In this document: positions 40,579-49,668 of the stretch, piece after piece
Numbering within the stretch: the stretch's first letter is position 1
How the letters are laid out: every line of letters begins with the position of its first letter
Origin: Terrabacter sp. Root85
GTDB taxonomy: Bacteria; Actinomycetota; Actinomycetes; Actinomycetales; Dermatophilaceae
NCBI RefSeq assembly: GCF_001429185.1
Contig: NZ_LMIW01000009.1
Span: forward strand, 248,001 to 312,000
Length of the DNA: 64,000 nt
Direction of reading: 5' to 3'
The notes under the pieces: generated by a model
The model's database searches: none
The model's input: the letters and a program-made list of their open reading frames with translations, nothing else
What the model was told of the DNA's origin: nothing
Program-made: the position numbers and the translations under genes

Positions 40579-41370
40579 TCAGTCGAGGTCGGGGACGAGG
40601 AGCGAGAACACTTCTCCCTCAGGGCCGCTCAGCACCGCACCCATCCCGTACGGCCCGTCGAACGGGCCCTGGAGCAGCGTCGCGCCGAGGTCGAGCGCAC
40701 GCGCCAGGCCCGGCACGACGTTGCGCGTCGCGAAGGACGCCACCCAGTGCGGCGGGATCTCGGCCGGCCACTCGCCGTCGATCTCCGCGAGGCCGTAGGC
40801 CGGGTTGCCGTCGCCGGTGTGCGCCGTCGCCCAGCGTGGGCCACCGGCTTCGGTCTCGTCGGTGAACTCGTGGCCGAAGACGCCGAACTGGAAGTTCTGC
40901 ACCATCTCGTAGTCGCGGGTGAGCAGCTCGTTCCACGTGAGCGACCCGGGCTCGTCGAGGATGCCGCTGCCCGGCAGGTCACCGGGCTCCCAGACGCCGA
41001 AGTACGAGCCGCCGGGGTCGACGGCGATGAGGGTGCGCGACAGGGCGCCGATGGAGACGGGCCGTCCGAGGGTGCGTCCGCCGTAGGCGTGGATGGCTCG
41101 CGCCGCGACGTCGATGTCGCCGACGCGGAGGTAGGTCGTCCACTGGCTGGGGATCGCCGCCGTCTCGGGCTTGCGGCTGATGCCGGCGACGGGGTGGCCG
41201 TCGAGGAGCGCCATCGTGTAGCCGCCGGTCGCGGGGTCGCCGGCCAGCCAGCGCCAGCCGAAGAGCTCGCTGTAGAACGTCTTGGCGCGGGGGACGTCGC
41301 TGACGAGCAGGTCGACCCAGCACGGGGAACCATAGGGATAGTCGGGCACAGTCAGATTCAGGTCTCGCAT
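40579..41370 (-). CDS. Two-domain VOC-family protein, second copy
   Basis: 263 aa from ATG 41370 (MRDLNLTVPDYP); the open frame is longer upstream but overlaps the phosphatase gene. Two VOC domains: PCWVDLLVSDVPRAKTFYSELFGW and LTWNELLTRDYEMVQNFQFGVFGHEF. Clearly related to the neighbouring 264-aa protein. 29 bases separate the two. Function unknown. Confidence 0.88.
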   Translation of the reverse strand: MRDLNLTVPDYPYGSPCWVDLLVSDVPRAKTFYSELFGWRWLAGDPATGGYTMALLDGHPVAGISRKPETAAIPSQWTTYLRVGDIDVAARAIHAYGGRTLGRPVSIGALSRTLIAVDPGGSYFGVWEPGDLPGSGILDEPGSLTWNELLTRDYEMVQNFQFGVFGHEFTDETEAGGPRWATAHTGDGNPAYGLAEIDGEWPAEIPPHWVASFATRNVVPGLARALDLGATLLQGPFDGPYGMGAVLSGPEGEVFSLLVPDLD

Positions 41371-41374
41371 CGGG

Positions 41375-41929
41375 TCAGGGCTGCTCCGTGTCGTGCTGGG
41401 AGTGTGCGCGTCCGGCCAGCCGGCCGTCCAGCTGGTCCCTGACGTGGTGAAGGATGCCATGACAGGCCGCCTCCACCTCTGCGAAACACCGCGCGAAGTG
41501 CTCGGCCCCGCCGTACCACGGGTCTCCGGTCTCGAGGGTGCCGGCGGCGACGGCCTCGGGGTCGAACTCGCGCACGAGCCGGATCTTGCTGCGGTTGTGC
41601 GGGGTGCGGGCGAGCCGCTGCAACGTGCGCACGTGTCCCTCGTCCGAGGCGAGGACGAGGTCGAGGTCGTCGAACTCGTCGGGGTCGAACTCTCGGGCCC
41701 GGTGCCGTGAGCCGTCGTAGCCGTGCTCGGCGAGGACCTCGACGGTGCGCGGGTCGGCGTGCTCGCCGACGTGCCAGTCGCCGGTGCCGCTCGAGCTGAC
41801 CCGGACGTCCTCGGCGATGCCGGCGTCGTCGACGAGGCGCTGGAGGATCACGTGACCCATGGGAGACCTGCAGATGTTGCCGCTGCACACGAAGGTGACG
41901 TGGAGTGGGCGAGACGACATGGTGCCCAT
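41375..41929 (-). CDS. Low-molecular-weight protein tyrosine phosphatase
   Basis: 184 aa from ATG 41929; ATG 41920 (MSSRPLHVTF) is a possible shorter start. The P-loop CX5R motif is VCSGNICRS, and the general acid loop DPWYGG is near the C-terminus (residues about 135-140). It dephosphorylates phosphotyrosine or arsenate. No clear signal for a partner kinase nearby. Four bases separate it from the downstream VOC gene on the same strand. Confidence 0.92.
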   Translation of the reverse strand: MGTMSSRPLHVTFVCSGNICRSPMGHVILQRLVDDAGIAEDVRVSSSGTGDWHVGEHADPRTVEVLAEHGYDGSRHRAREFDPDEFDDLDLVLASDEGHVRTLQRLARTPHNRSKIRLVREFDPEAVAAGTLETGDPWYGGAEHFARCFAEVEAACHGILHHVRDQLDGRLAGRAHSQHDTEQP

Positions 41930-42079
41930 TGAACACCGCGGATCGGGCCCCGAGGCCCGAAGCGCGGTCTCACCTCGTCACGGTGTCGCCGAGCGGGTGG
42001 CGGAGGCCTTCGCGTGGCCGGTTCTGGGGTTGGCCGTGTGGCCGGTGGGGCTGTCGGTGGCTGGTGGGACGGTGTGACC

Positions 42080-42508
42080 ATGACGACGACCGCGCACCCG
42101 TCCGCCGTGGGGGCCAGTGCCCCCGAGGCCCTCGAGTCCTGCTTCGCCGCCTGCGTCGCCGCCGGCGACCTGGACGGCATCGTGGGGTTGTATGCCGCCG
42201 ACGCCGTCGTGAGCCTGCCGCGCGGTCGCGAGGCGGCGGGCTCCACCGCCATCCGCTCGGCGTTCGCTGCCGCGTTGGCCGCGGGCGTCCTCGGTCCGGT
42301 CGGTGAGCCGGCGCCGGCGGTGTCGGCCCGCGCCGTCGTGACCGGCGGGCTCGCGATGACGACGTCGGCCACGCCCGACGGCACGGTGCGCACCCAGGTG
42401 GCCCGCCGCACCGTCGACGGACGCTGGGTGTGGGTGCGCGACGGCTCGCGACTGCGCGACGTCGGGGCCTGCCTCCCCGCGCCGTCGGGCGACCTGGCGG
42501 TGGCGTAG
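42080..42508 (+). CDS. SnoaL/NTF2-like small protein
   Basis: 142 aa from ATG 42080 (MTTTAHPSAV). The NTF2-like cone fold is suggested by EALESCFAACVAAGDLDGIVGLYAADAVVSLPRGREAAGSTAIRSAFAAALAAG. Related families include SnoaL-like polyketide cyclases and DUF4440 proteins; most are unassigned. Nine bases separate it from the MFS gene, so the two are probably cotranscribed. Confidence 0.75.
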   Translation: MTTTAHPSAVGASAPEALESCFAACVAAGDLDGIVGLYAADAVVSLPRGREAAGSTAIRSAFAAALAAGVLGPVGEPAPAVSARAVVTGGLAMTTSATPDGTVRTQVARRTVDGRWVWVRDGSRLRDVGACLPAPSGDLAVA

Positions 42509-42517
42509 TTTCACTCT

Positions 42518-43861
42518 GTGACCGATGCACCCCCAGGCCCTGAGGCTCCCGCCCCGGCCGCTCGTCGGTCGCACTTCGTCGACCTGACGCCGCTGCGGGT
42601 CAGCCCGCCCTTCGCCCGGCTCTGGTTCGGCAACACGCTCGCCGGCATCGGCACGTTCGTCACCAACACCGCGGTCGGCCTGCACATCTACGACCTGACG
42701 CGATCGACCTTCATGGTCTCGCTCGTCGCGTGGTTCTCCCTGCTGCCGATGATCCTCGCCGGGCTCTACGGCGGCGCCATCGCCGACCGCTTCGACCGGC
42801 GCGCGGTGGCCCTGTCCGCCTCGACGGTGGCGTGGGCCTCGACGGTGGTCCTCGCGACGATCGTCTGGCTCGGGGCCGAGCAGGTCTGGATGTTCTACGT
42901 CATCACCACGGTCAACGCCGTCGCCGCGACGATCGCCTCGGCCACGCGACAGGCGATCACCCCGCGCCTGCTGCCCAAGGAGCAGCTCCCCAAGGCCGCA
43001 GCGCTGCTCGGCATCTCGGCGGGGATCATGGTGACGGTCGGGCCGGGCATCGCCGGCGTCCTCGTCGCGCGGGCCGGCTACGCGTGGACCTACACCGTCG
43101 ACGTCATCCTCTTCTTCGCCGGCTTCTTCGGGCTGTGGACCCTGCCGCGCATCCGGCCCGAGGGGGAGCGGCCGACCACCGGTGGCTTCCGTTCGGTCGT
43201 CGACGGGCTCGCGCACCTGCGGCGCGCGCCCAACGTCCGGATGAGCTTCATCGTCGACATCATCGCGATGACGTTCGGCCAGCCGATGGTGCTCTTCCCC
43301 GCCGTCGGCGCGATCGTCATCGGGGGCGGGTCGGTCACGGCCGGCATCCTGCTCGCGTCGTTCGCCGTCGGCGGGATCCTCTCGAGCCTCGGGTCCGGAC
43401 GCGTGACGGGCCTGCGCTGGCAGGGCCTCGCGATCCGCAACGCGATCGTCTCCTACGGCCTCGCCATCCTCGGGTTCGGCGTCGTCCTCGCCGTCACCGA
43501 GCTCGGCGGGCACGCGGTGCAGTCGATGGACTTCGGCGACGCCAACCGGTGGGCGCTCGCGCTCGCGGCCCTCTGCCTCGCCGTGGCCGGCGGGTCCGAC
43601 AACATCAGCGCGATCTTCCGCCAGTCGATCCTCCAGGCTGCCGTGCCCGACCACCTGCGCGGTCGCACCCAGGGCGTCTTCACGGTCGTCGTCACGGGCG
43701 GACCGCGGCTCGGGCAGATGTTCGCCGGGACGCTCGCGACCCTGACGGCGACGTGGGTGCCGTCCGTCGTCGGCGGTGCCCTCGTCGTCGTGCTCGTCAT
43801 CGCCTCCGTCGCGAGGGTGTCGTCCTTCCGCCACTACGACGCCCTCGACCCGCGCCCCTAG
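42518..43861 (+). CDS. MFS transporter
   Basis: 447 aa, GTG start, 12 predicted membrane helices. The family motif between helices 2 and 3 is LYGGAIADRFDRR. Similarity to the enterobactin exporter EntS-type MFS group is plausible (PLRVSPPFARLWFGNTLAGIGTFVTNTAVGLHIYDLT). Substrate unknown. No efflux regulator is adjacent. Confidence 0.88.
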   Translation: MTDAPPGPEAPAPAARRSHFVDLTPLRVSPPFARLWFGNTLAGIGTFVTNTAVGLHIYDLTRSTFMVSLVAWFSLLPMILAGLYGGAIADRFDRRAVALSASTVAWASTVVLATIVWLGAEQVWMFYVITTVNAVAATIASATRQAITPRLLPKEQLPKAAALLGISAGIMVTVGPGIAGVLVARAGYAWTYTVDVILFFAGFFGLWTLPRIRPEGERPTTGGFRSVVDGLAHLRRAPNVRMSFIVDIIAMTFGQPMVLFPAVGAIVIGGGSVTAGILLASFAVGGILSSLGSGRVTGLRWQGLAIRNAIVSYGLAILGFGVVLAVTELGGHAVQSMDFGDANRWALALAALCLAVAGGSDNISAIFRQSILQAAVPDHLRGRTQGVFTVVVTGGPRLGQMFAGTLATLTATWVPSVVGGALVVVLVIASVARVSSFRHYDALDPRP

Positions 43862-43901
43862 GGGCAGGCCGTCCGGGGGAAGACGGCTCGAGAAGCCGCG
43901 A

Positions 43902-43935
43902 GGGCTCAGGGCTCAGGGCTCGGGGCTCAGGGCTC
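43902..43935. repeat. GGGCTCA tandem repeat near the response regulator 3' end
   Basis: Four to five GGGCTCA/GGGCTCG units, in the gap between the MFS and response regulator stop codons and running slightly into the latter's coding end. Probably a slippage-prone simple repeat. Confidence 0.7.
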
Positions 43936-44604
43936 TCGGGGCGGGCCACCCTGGGGTTGCACGAGGCCCGACTCGTAGGCGTGGATGACCAGGTGGACCC
44001 GGTCGTGGACGCCCAGCTTCACGAGGAGGTGTCCGATGTGGGTCTTGACGCTGCTCTCGGCGACGAAGAGCCTGGCGGCGATCTGGGCGTTGGACTCGCC
44101 CTGGGCCACCAACCTGAGCACCTCCAGCTCGCGAGGTGTCAGGTCGGCTTCCGGCATCAGGGCGGTCGGGGCCGGGAGGAAGCGGGCGTAGCGGTCCAAC
44201 AGCCTCCGAGTCACTCCCGGCGCGAGCAGGGCCTCGCCGCCGGCGACCGTGCGGACGGCGTGCACGAGCTCCTCGGCGGTCGCGTCCTTGAGCAGGAAGC
44301 CGCTCGCGCCGACGCGCAGCGCGTTGACGATGTAGTCGTCGAGCTCGAACGTCGTCATGACGATCACCCTCGGCGGCGCGGCGCCACCGTCCACGATGCG
44401 ACGGGTCGCCTCGATGCCGTCCATGACGGGCATGCGGATGTCGATGATGGCCACGTCGGGCGCGTGGATGCGAGCCTGCTCGACGGCCTGCTCGCCGTTG
44501 GCGGCCTCGGCGACGACCTCGATCTCGGGTTCGCTGCCGAGGCAGTCGCGCAGCGCCGTGCGCATGAGCGGCTGGTCCTCGGCGATCATCACGCGGATGG
44601 TCAC
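43927..44604 (-). CDS. NarL/FixJ-family response regulator
   Basis: 225 aa from GTG 44604, which overlaps the kinase stop by four bases. Receiver with IAEDQP acidic pair and phospho-acceptor D55 (AIIDIRMPVMDG), conserved Lys in FLLKDATAEEL, and a LuxR-type HTH at the C-terminus (LTPRELEVLRLVAQGESNAQIAARLFVAESSVKTHI). Paired with the adjacent kinase. Likely target: the divergent RND operon, by position only. Confidence 0.93.
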   Translation of the reverse strand: MTIRVMIAEDQPLMRTALRDCLGSEPEIEVVAEAANGEQAVEQARIHAPDVAIIDIRMPVMDGIEATRRIVDGGAAPPRVIVMTTFELDDYIVNALRVGASGFLLKDATAEELVHAVRTVAGGEALLAPGVTRRLLDRYARFLPAPTALMPEADLTPRELEVLRLVAQGESNAQIAARLFVAESSVKTHIGHLLVKLGVHDRVHLVIHAYESGLVQPQGGPPREP

Positions 44605-45839
44605 GTCAGGGCTTCGCGTTCCACGGGGAGGCGGGCGTCGACGAGGAAACCGCCCTCTCGTCCGGGACCGACGTAGATCGAGCCACCGACCGACGCGACG
44701 CGCTGACGCATGCTGTGCAGGCCCCGGCCCGAGGAACCCGTCTGGCTGCGACCTCCACCGAAGTCGCGGACCGAGACCCGGAGCGCGTCGGCGCCGAAGT
44801 CGACGCGCACGTCGACGGCCGACCCCGTCGCGTGCTTGAGGGCGTTGCTCAGGCCCTCCTGCACGATCCGGAAGGCGTTGAGTTCGATGGCGGGCGGCAG
44901 GAGTCGGCGGTGGCCGGTCACGTGCAGCCCGACAGTGGCGCCGGCCTCGACGATGGTGGTGACGAGGATCTCGAGCTGCCCCAGGTCCGGTGGTCGCATC
45001 GGCAGGGCATCCCCGTCGTCGGAGTGCAGCACCCCCACGAGCCGGCGCATGTCGGACAGGGCCCCCTTGCCGAGAGCCTCGATCGAGGTCAGGGCGTCGC
45101 GAACCGGTGTCGGCTCGTCCCCCAGGCTCCGGCGCAGCGTGGACGCGCGGAGCACGATGACACCGACGTCGCTGGACACGATGTCGTGCAGCTCCCGGGC
45201 GATGGACGCCCGCTCCCGTGCGGCCGAGAGCGCCGCCAGGGCCGCCTGCTCGTGGGCGAAGCGTTCCGTGCGGTCCTCGAGGAGGCGTGCGTGCTGTTCG
45301 AGGAGCTCGGTGCGTCCCCTCTCCAGCCGGACGCCGCGACCCAGCGACCACGCACACACCAGCGCGATCACCTCCGTCAGCGCCTCGTCGTACTCTCCCG
45401 GGTTGAGGAAGACGAGGGCCCCGAAGGCCATCACCGTGCAGACGGCCAGCAGGCACCAGGCCGAGCGCGCGAGGGTCCACAGCTGGGCCACCGTGTAGAT
45501 CGCCACGACGACCGCGAACGGGAGGGCGGCCACGGGGTAGCGCTGCCAGTACCTGATGAACGTGGACGTGACGCACACCGCCAGGACCAAGCCGGGCGCG
45601 AGCCGACGCCACGCGAGCGCTGAGGTGCCCACCAGGACCTCTGCGGCGCCGGAGGGGTCGGGATCGGTGTAGTGGAGGTCGCCGTCGTCGGTGATGACGA
45701 CGAAAGACGCGCGCTCGAGGAAGCTGACGAGGGACAGGGCAGTGACCACGGCCGCCAGGGCGACGTCGGCCATCGGGGGCTGCCATCTCGAGCGTCCGGA
45801 GGGCGGCTCCGGCGTGCCGTCGCGGGGCGAGGTGACCAT
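44601..45839 (-). CDS. NarL-partner sensor histidine kinase (HisKA_3 type)
   Basis: 412 aa from ATG 45839 (MVTSPRDG); a longer frame is possible. N-terminal part with five or six hydrophobic segments (about 28-175), a helical linker, then HisKA_3 with RASIARELHDIVSSDVGVIVLRAS (phospho-acceptor His) and HATPase with RIVQEGLSNALKHA, VSVRDFGGG and GRGLHSMRQRV. This DesK/YdfH-type sensor detects signals in or at the membrane. Coupled to its response regulator. Confidence 0.92.
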   Translation of the reverse strand: MVTSPRDGTPEPPSGRSRWQPPMADVALAAVVTALSLVSFLERASFVVITDDGDLHYTDPDPSGAAEVLVGTSALAWRRLAPGLVLAVCVTSTFIRYWQRYPVAALPFAVVVAIYTVAQLWTLARSAWCLLAVCTVMAFGALVFLNPGEYDEALTEVIALVCAWSLGRGVRLERGRTELLEQHARLLEDRTERFAHEQAALAALSAARERASIARELHDIVSSDVGVIVLRASTLRRSLGDEPTPVRDALTSIEALGKGALSDMRRLVGVLHSDDGDALPMRPPDLGQLEILVTTIVEAGATVGLHVTGHRRLLPPAIELNAFRIVQEGLSNALKHATGSAVDVRVDFGADALRVSVRDFGGGRSQTGSSGRGLHSMRQRVASVGGSIYVGPGREGGFLVDARLPVEREALT

Positions 45840-46033
45840 GTCGGCATGGTCAGTCGAGTCCCCCCGGAGGTGGACGCCGGCGTCCACCCGTCGACCGTCG
45901 TGCCCTCTCCACAGGGCCCATCGGACACGCGTGGGCGTGAGCTGAACTCGATCCCTCGACCGGACGACCACACGGCCCTCCCTCACTAGCGTCCTTCAGA
46001 AGGTAAGACGTTCGTGACCGTGGAGGGTTCGAA
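45840..46033. other. Divergent intergenic region between the two-component system and RND operon
   Basis: 194 bp carrying both outward promoters. GTGGAGGG lies 6 to 13 bases before the RND ATG. No confident -35/-10 pair or palindrome is visible to me. Confidence 0.5.
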
Positions 46034-49000
46034 ATGGGCGAAGGGCTGTCGGGCGTTCGACGCAGGACCTTGCTGCCATGGCGGTCCATCGGCGAGTCCC
46101 CGTCGGCGACCGAGTCGCCCGACGGCACCGGCGGGGGCGGCCCTCGCTTCGGCCGCCTCGCCATAGCGGCCGCGCTCGGTGTCCTCGTCTTCGCCGGTGC
46201 GCAGCTGGGCTCGGCCAAGGTCGACTTCCTCCCCGAGTTCATGCCCCCGTCGGTGCAGGTGCAGACCGAGGCACTGGGTCTGTCCGCCGCGGAGGTGGAG
46301 CAGCTCGTGACGGTGCCGCTCGAGCAGGACCTGCTCAACGGCGTCCCGTGGCTCGACCGAATCCACTCGCGCTCGCAGCCGGGACTGTCCGCCATCGATG
46401 TCGTCTTCGAGCCGGGCACCGACCTGTATGCCGCCCGACAGATGGTCCAGGAACGGCTCACCCAGGCCCACGCGCTCCCCAACGTGGGCAGCGCCCCCGT
46501 CATGGTCGAACCGTTGGCGTCGACGAGCCGAGTGTCGATGATCGCGCTCTCGTCGCGCACCACCTCGCTCATCGACATGTCGGTCCTCGCCCGGTGGAAG
46601 GTGCGCCCGCGGCTGATGGGCATCGCCGGTGTGGCCAACGTCGCCGTCTACGGCATGAGGGACCGGCAGCTGCAGATCCAGGCGGACCCGGCCACCCTCA
46701 GCGGGAAGGGCGTGACCCTGACGCAGGTCATCGAGACGGCGGGTAACGCGCTGTGGGTCTCACCCTTGACCTTCGTGGAGGCATCGACGCCGGGCACCGG
46801 CGGGTTCGTCGAGGGACGGAACCAGCGACTTGCCGTGCAGCACGTCCTGCCCATCACGACGGCCGACACGCTCGGGCAGGTCACCATCGAGGGGACGTCG
46901 CCGCCCCTGCGGCTCAGTGACGTCACGCGGGTCGTCGAGGACCACCAGCCGCTCATCGGCGATGCCGTGAACAGCGACCCGACGCTCTTCCTCGTGGTCC
47001 AGAAGTTCCCCGGAGCGGACACCGCAGAGGTGACACGGTCGGTCGAGGAGGCGATGGCCAGCCTCGCCCCGGGACTGGGCGGCATCCGCGTCGACACGTC
47101 GGTGTACCGACCAGCCACGTATGTCGAGAGCGCCAAGCGCACCCTGGGCCTGACGGGAGGGCTCGCCCTGTTCGTGATCGTGCTCGCGAGCTGGGCGCTG
47201 TTCCGGTCGTGGCGGGCTGCCCTGGTGGTGGGGGCGGCCGTCACGGTCACCCTTGCAGGCACCTTCACCGTGCTCTACCTGGCCCGCGTGACGCTCACGA
47301 CCCTGACGCTGTCCGCCCTCCTCGTCGCGGCTGTGCTCACCATTGCCGTCGCCACGTCGAACGTCGATGCCGTGTGGGCCCAGGCTCGCGCCCAGCGGCT
47401 GTCGCCCCACCGGCTGCCGCCGAACGAGCTCATCGGACGCACGTTGCGCCACACCTCGCGCGATGCCGCGGTGGGTCTGCTCGTCGGGATCGTGGTGCTG
47501 ACGCCGACTCTCGCCCTGGGGCCCTCGGCCATGGCCTTCAGCCGGCCGCTCATCACCGCCTTCGCGCTCGCGCTCGGTGTCGGCCTGGTCGTGTCGATCG
47601 GGCTGACCCCGGCTCTCACCCACGTGCTGATGCGCGAGGTGCCGCGCGCGGAGGTGGCCTCCGGGCCGATGGGACCCGTCGCCGCTGCCCTGACACGGCT
47701 GGTCACGCGTTTCACTGGCTCACGGGTCCTGACCTGGTCCGCCGCCGCAGCGCTGTTCGTCGTCGTGCTGACCGCGCTGCCCCAGCTGTCCAGCACGTCG
47801 CTGGTGCCGACGCCGCGAGACCTCAACGTGCTCCTGGCCGTCGAGGCGGCCCCGGGCACCTCACTCACCGAGATGAACCGGCTCTCCGCCCTCATGTCCG
47901 CCCGCCTCCGGGCCGTCGACGGGGTGGTCAGCGTGGGCGGTCACAACGGCCGTGCCGTCACCTCGGACCAGCTCGGCGACGTCAACGCGGGCGAGCTGTG
48001 GCTGACTCTCGACGAGTCCGCGGACTACGCGGCGACCCGCAAGGCGATCGACGCTGTGGCGCACGGCTACCCGGGGGTCGGCGTCGACGTGCTCGACTAC
48101 ACCCAGGACCGGATCCAGGCCGCGACCGCGACGGCGCAGCACGACCTCGTCGTGCGCGTGCTCGGGCAGGACCTGCCGGCCCTCCAGCAGACCGCCGAGC
48201 AGGTGGCGGACCGGATGTCGGAGCTCTCCGGGGTCTCGGCAGCTCGCGTCGTACCGATCGCGACGCAGCCGACGGTCCGGGTCGAGGTCGACCTGGCTGC
48301 CGCACGACGCTTCGGGCTGCGCCCGGGCGACGTGCGACGCGAGGCCACGACGTTGGTCTCCGGCCTCACCGTGGGCAACCTCTACGAGGAGGCCAAGGTC
48401 TTCGACGTCGTCGTCCTCGGCACCCCGTCCGCCCGGGCGAACCTCTCCAGCCTGGCCGACGTCAAGATCGACACACCCTCGGGCACGCAGGTACGGCTGG
48501 GCGACGTGGCCAAGGTCAGCGTCGGTCCCGAGCCGGCCTCCATCGTCCATGACCAGGTCATGCGGTCCGTGGACGTCGTCGCCGACGTGACCGGCTCCGA
48601 CGCGTCGGCGGCCGTGGCAGACGTGCGCTCTGCCGTCGCCGGGGTGCCGATGCCCGCCGAGGCCCACCTGCAGGTCCTGAGCAGTGCGGTCGACCGTCAG
48701 TCCGACGCGCGCCGCGTCGGGCTCGTGGGGCTCGGCGTGATCGTCGTCATCATCCTGATCCTGCAGGCGGCGACCGGAGGCTGGCGACCTGCGGCAGCGC
48801 TCGTCCTGCTGGCCCTGCTCGGCGGCGCGGGGAGCATCGCCGTCGCCCCCCTCGTGGGTGGGATGGGAACGCTCGGACCGCTCCTCGGCTTCCTGACGAC
48901 AGTGCTCGTGACGCTCTTCGGTGGTCTCGCGTCGGTGCGGGCCGATGGTCTCCGTCTCGCGCTGGCCCGGACCTCCGCCGTCGACGGATCTCCGACCGGG

Positions 49001-49231
49001 ACCTCGGGACGCGCCCGCATCGACCTCACACGGGAGCGGATCGTGCCGGTCCTCCGAACCGCAGCCATCACGGCGCCCGCGCTCGTCCCCGCGATCGCCT
49101 TCGGCGACCGGGCTGGTTCGGAGGTCTTCAGGCCGTTCGCCGTCACCGTCGTGGGCGGCCTCGTCACGAGCGTCCTCGTCGTGCTCCTCCTCGTCCCCAC
49201 CCTGTGTCTCGCCAAGGAGGTGGACCGATGA
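46034..49231 (+). CDS. RND-superfamily permease, divergent (CusA/CzcA-like), lacking TM4 acidic residues
   Basis: 1065 aa. Typical RND layout: N-terminal helix (about 40-62), VDFLPEFMPPSVQVQTEALGLSAAEVEQLVTVPLEQDLLNGVPWLDRI, two large extracytoplasmic loops and two six-helix bundles. It matches the CusA/CzcA pattern, but helix 4 reads LLVAAVLTIAVATSNVDAVW (about residue 435) where the functional family has GAVVDDAIID; the adjacent Asp pair for proton relay is absent. It may be a non-transporting or altered partner of the second RND permease, encoded in the same operon. ATG with GGAGGG upstream. Confidence 0.85.
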   Translation: MGEGLSGVRRRTLLPWRSIGESPSATESPDGTGGGGPRFGRLAIAAALGVLVFAGAQLGSAKVDFLPEFMPPSVQVQTEALGLSAAEVEQLVTVPLEQDLLNGVPWLDRIHSRSQPGLSAIDVVFEPGTDLYAARQMVQERLTQAHALPNVGSAPVMVEPLASTSRVSMIALSSRTTSLIDMSVLARWKVRPRLMGIAGVANVAVYGMRDRQLQIQADPATLSGKGVTLTQVIETAGNALWVSPLTFVEASTPGTGGFVEGRNQRLAVQHVLPITTADTLGQVTIEGTSPPLRLSDVTRVVEDHQPLIGDAVNSDPTLFLVVQKFPGADTAEVTRSVEEAMASLAPGLGGIRVDTSVYRPATYVESAKRTLGLTGGLALFVIVLASWALFRSWRAALVVGAAVTVTLAGTFTVLYLARVTLTTLTLSALLVAAVLTIAVATSNVDAVWAQARAQRLSPHRLPPNELIGRTLRHTSRDAAVGLLVGIVVLTPTLALGPSAMAFSRPLITAFALALGVGLVVSIGLTPALTHVLMREVPRAEVASGPMGPVAAALTRLVTRFTGSRVLTWSAAAALFVVVLTALPQLSSTSLVPTPRDLNVLLAVEAAPGTSLTEMNRLSALMSARLRAVDGVVSVGGHNGRAVTSDQLGDVNAGELWLTLDESADYAATRKAIDAVAHGYPGVGVDVLDYTQDRIQAATATAQHDLVVRVLGQDLPALQQTAEQVADRMSELSGVSAARVVPIATQPTVRVEVDLAAARRFGLRPGDVRREATTLVSGLTVGNLYEEAKVFDVVVLGTPSARANLSSLADVKIDTPSGTQVRLGDVAKVSVGPEPASIVHDQVMRSVDVVADVTGSDASAAVADVRSAVAGVPMPAEAHLQVLSSAVDRQSDARRVGLVGLGVIVVIILILQAATGGWRPAAALVLLALLGGAGSIAVAPLVGGMGTLGPLLGFLTTVLVTLFGGLASVRADGLRLALARTSAVDGSPTGTSGRARIDLTRERIVPVLRTAAITAPALVPAIAFGDRAGSEVFRPFAVTVVGGLVTSVLVVLLLVPTLCLAKEVDR

Positions 49232-49668
49232 GCATCCTCCGGTCCCTGTCGTTCATGGCCGGCAGCATCGTCCTCGCCGTTGCCGTCACCGGCTGCACGT
49301 CCGAGGAGGAACCGCCGACGACTCCGCCCGCCGTGGTCGAGGACGTCCCCGGCAGCGAGGCCAAGTCAGTGACGCTGCGTGCGGATGCCGCTGAGGCCGT
49401 CGGCATCCGCACGGCCGCGGTCGCCAGGGGCGACGCGACCGGCCGACTCACGATCCCGTATGCCGCTGTCGTCTACTACCTGGACGGCTCCACCTGGGCC
49501 TACACGGAGACGGGCTCCCACACCTTCCAGCGCGCGCCGATCACGGTTGCCTCGATCACCGGCGACGTCGCCACGCTCACGGCCGGCCCCCCGGTCGGCA
49601 CGCCGGTCGTGGTCGTCGGTGCCCCCGAGGTGTTCGGTGCCGAGCTGGAGATCGACGGTGAGCAGTGA
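49228..49668 (+). CDS. Minimal membrane-fusion-type lipoprotein
   Basis: 146 aa from ATG overlapping the RND stop (ATGA), with AAGGAGGTGG upstream. A signal peptide with lipobox AVTGC (Cys about 22) is seen. The mature part (SVTLRADAAEAVGIRTAAVARG, TIPYAAVVYYLDGSTWAYTETGSHTFQRAPITVASITGDVATLTAGPPVGTPVVVVGAPEVFGAELEI) matches the beta-barrel and membrane-proximal C-terminal region of RND periplasmic adaptors (CusB/HlyD-type), but the hairpin and lipoyl domains are missing. A lipid-anchored adaptor stub for the two RND proteins, by context. Confidence 0.8.
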   Translation: MSILRSLSFMAGSIVLAVAVTGCTSEEEPPTTPPAVVEDVPGSEAKSVTLRADAAEAVGIRTAAVARGDATGRLTIPYAAVVYYLDGSTWAYTETGSHTFQRAPITVASITGDVATLTAGPPVGTPVVVVGAPEVFGAELEIDGEQ

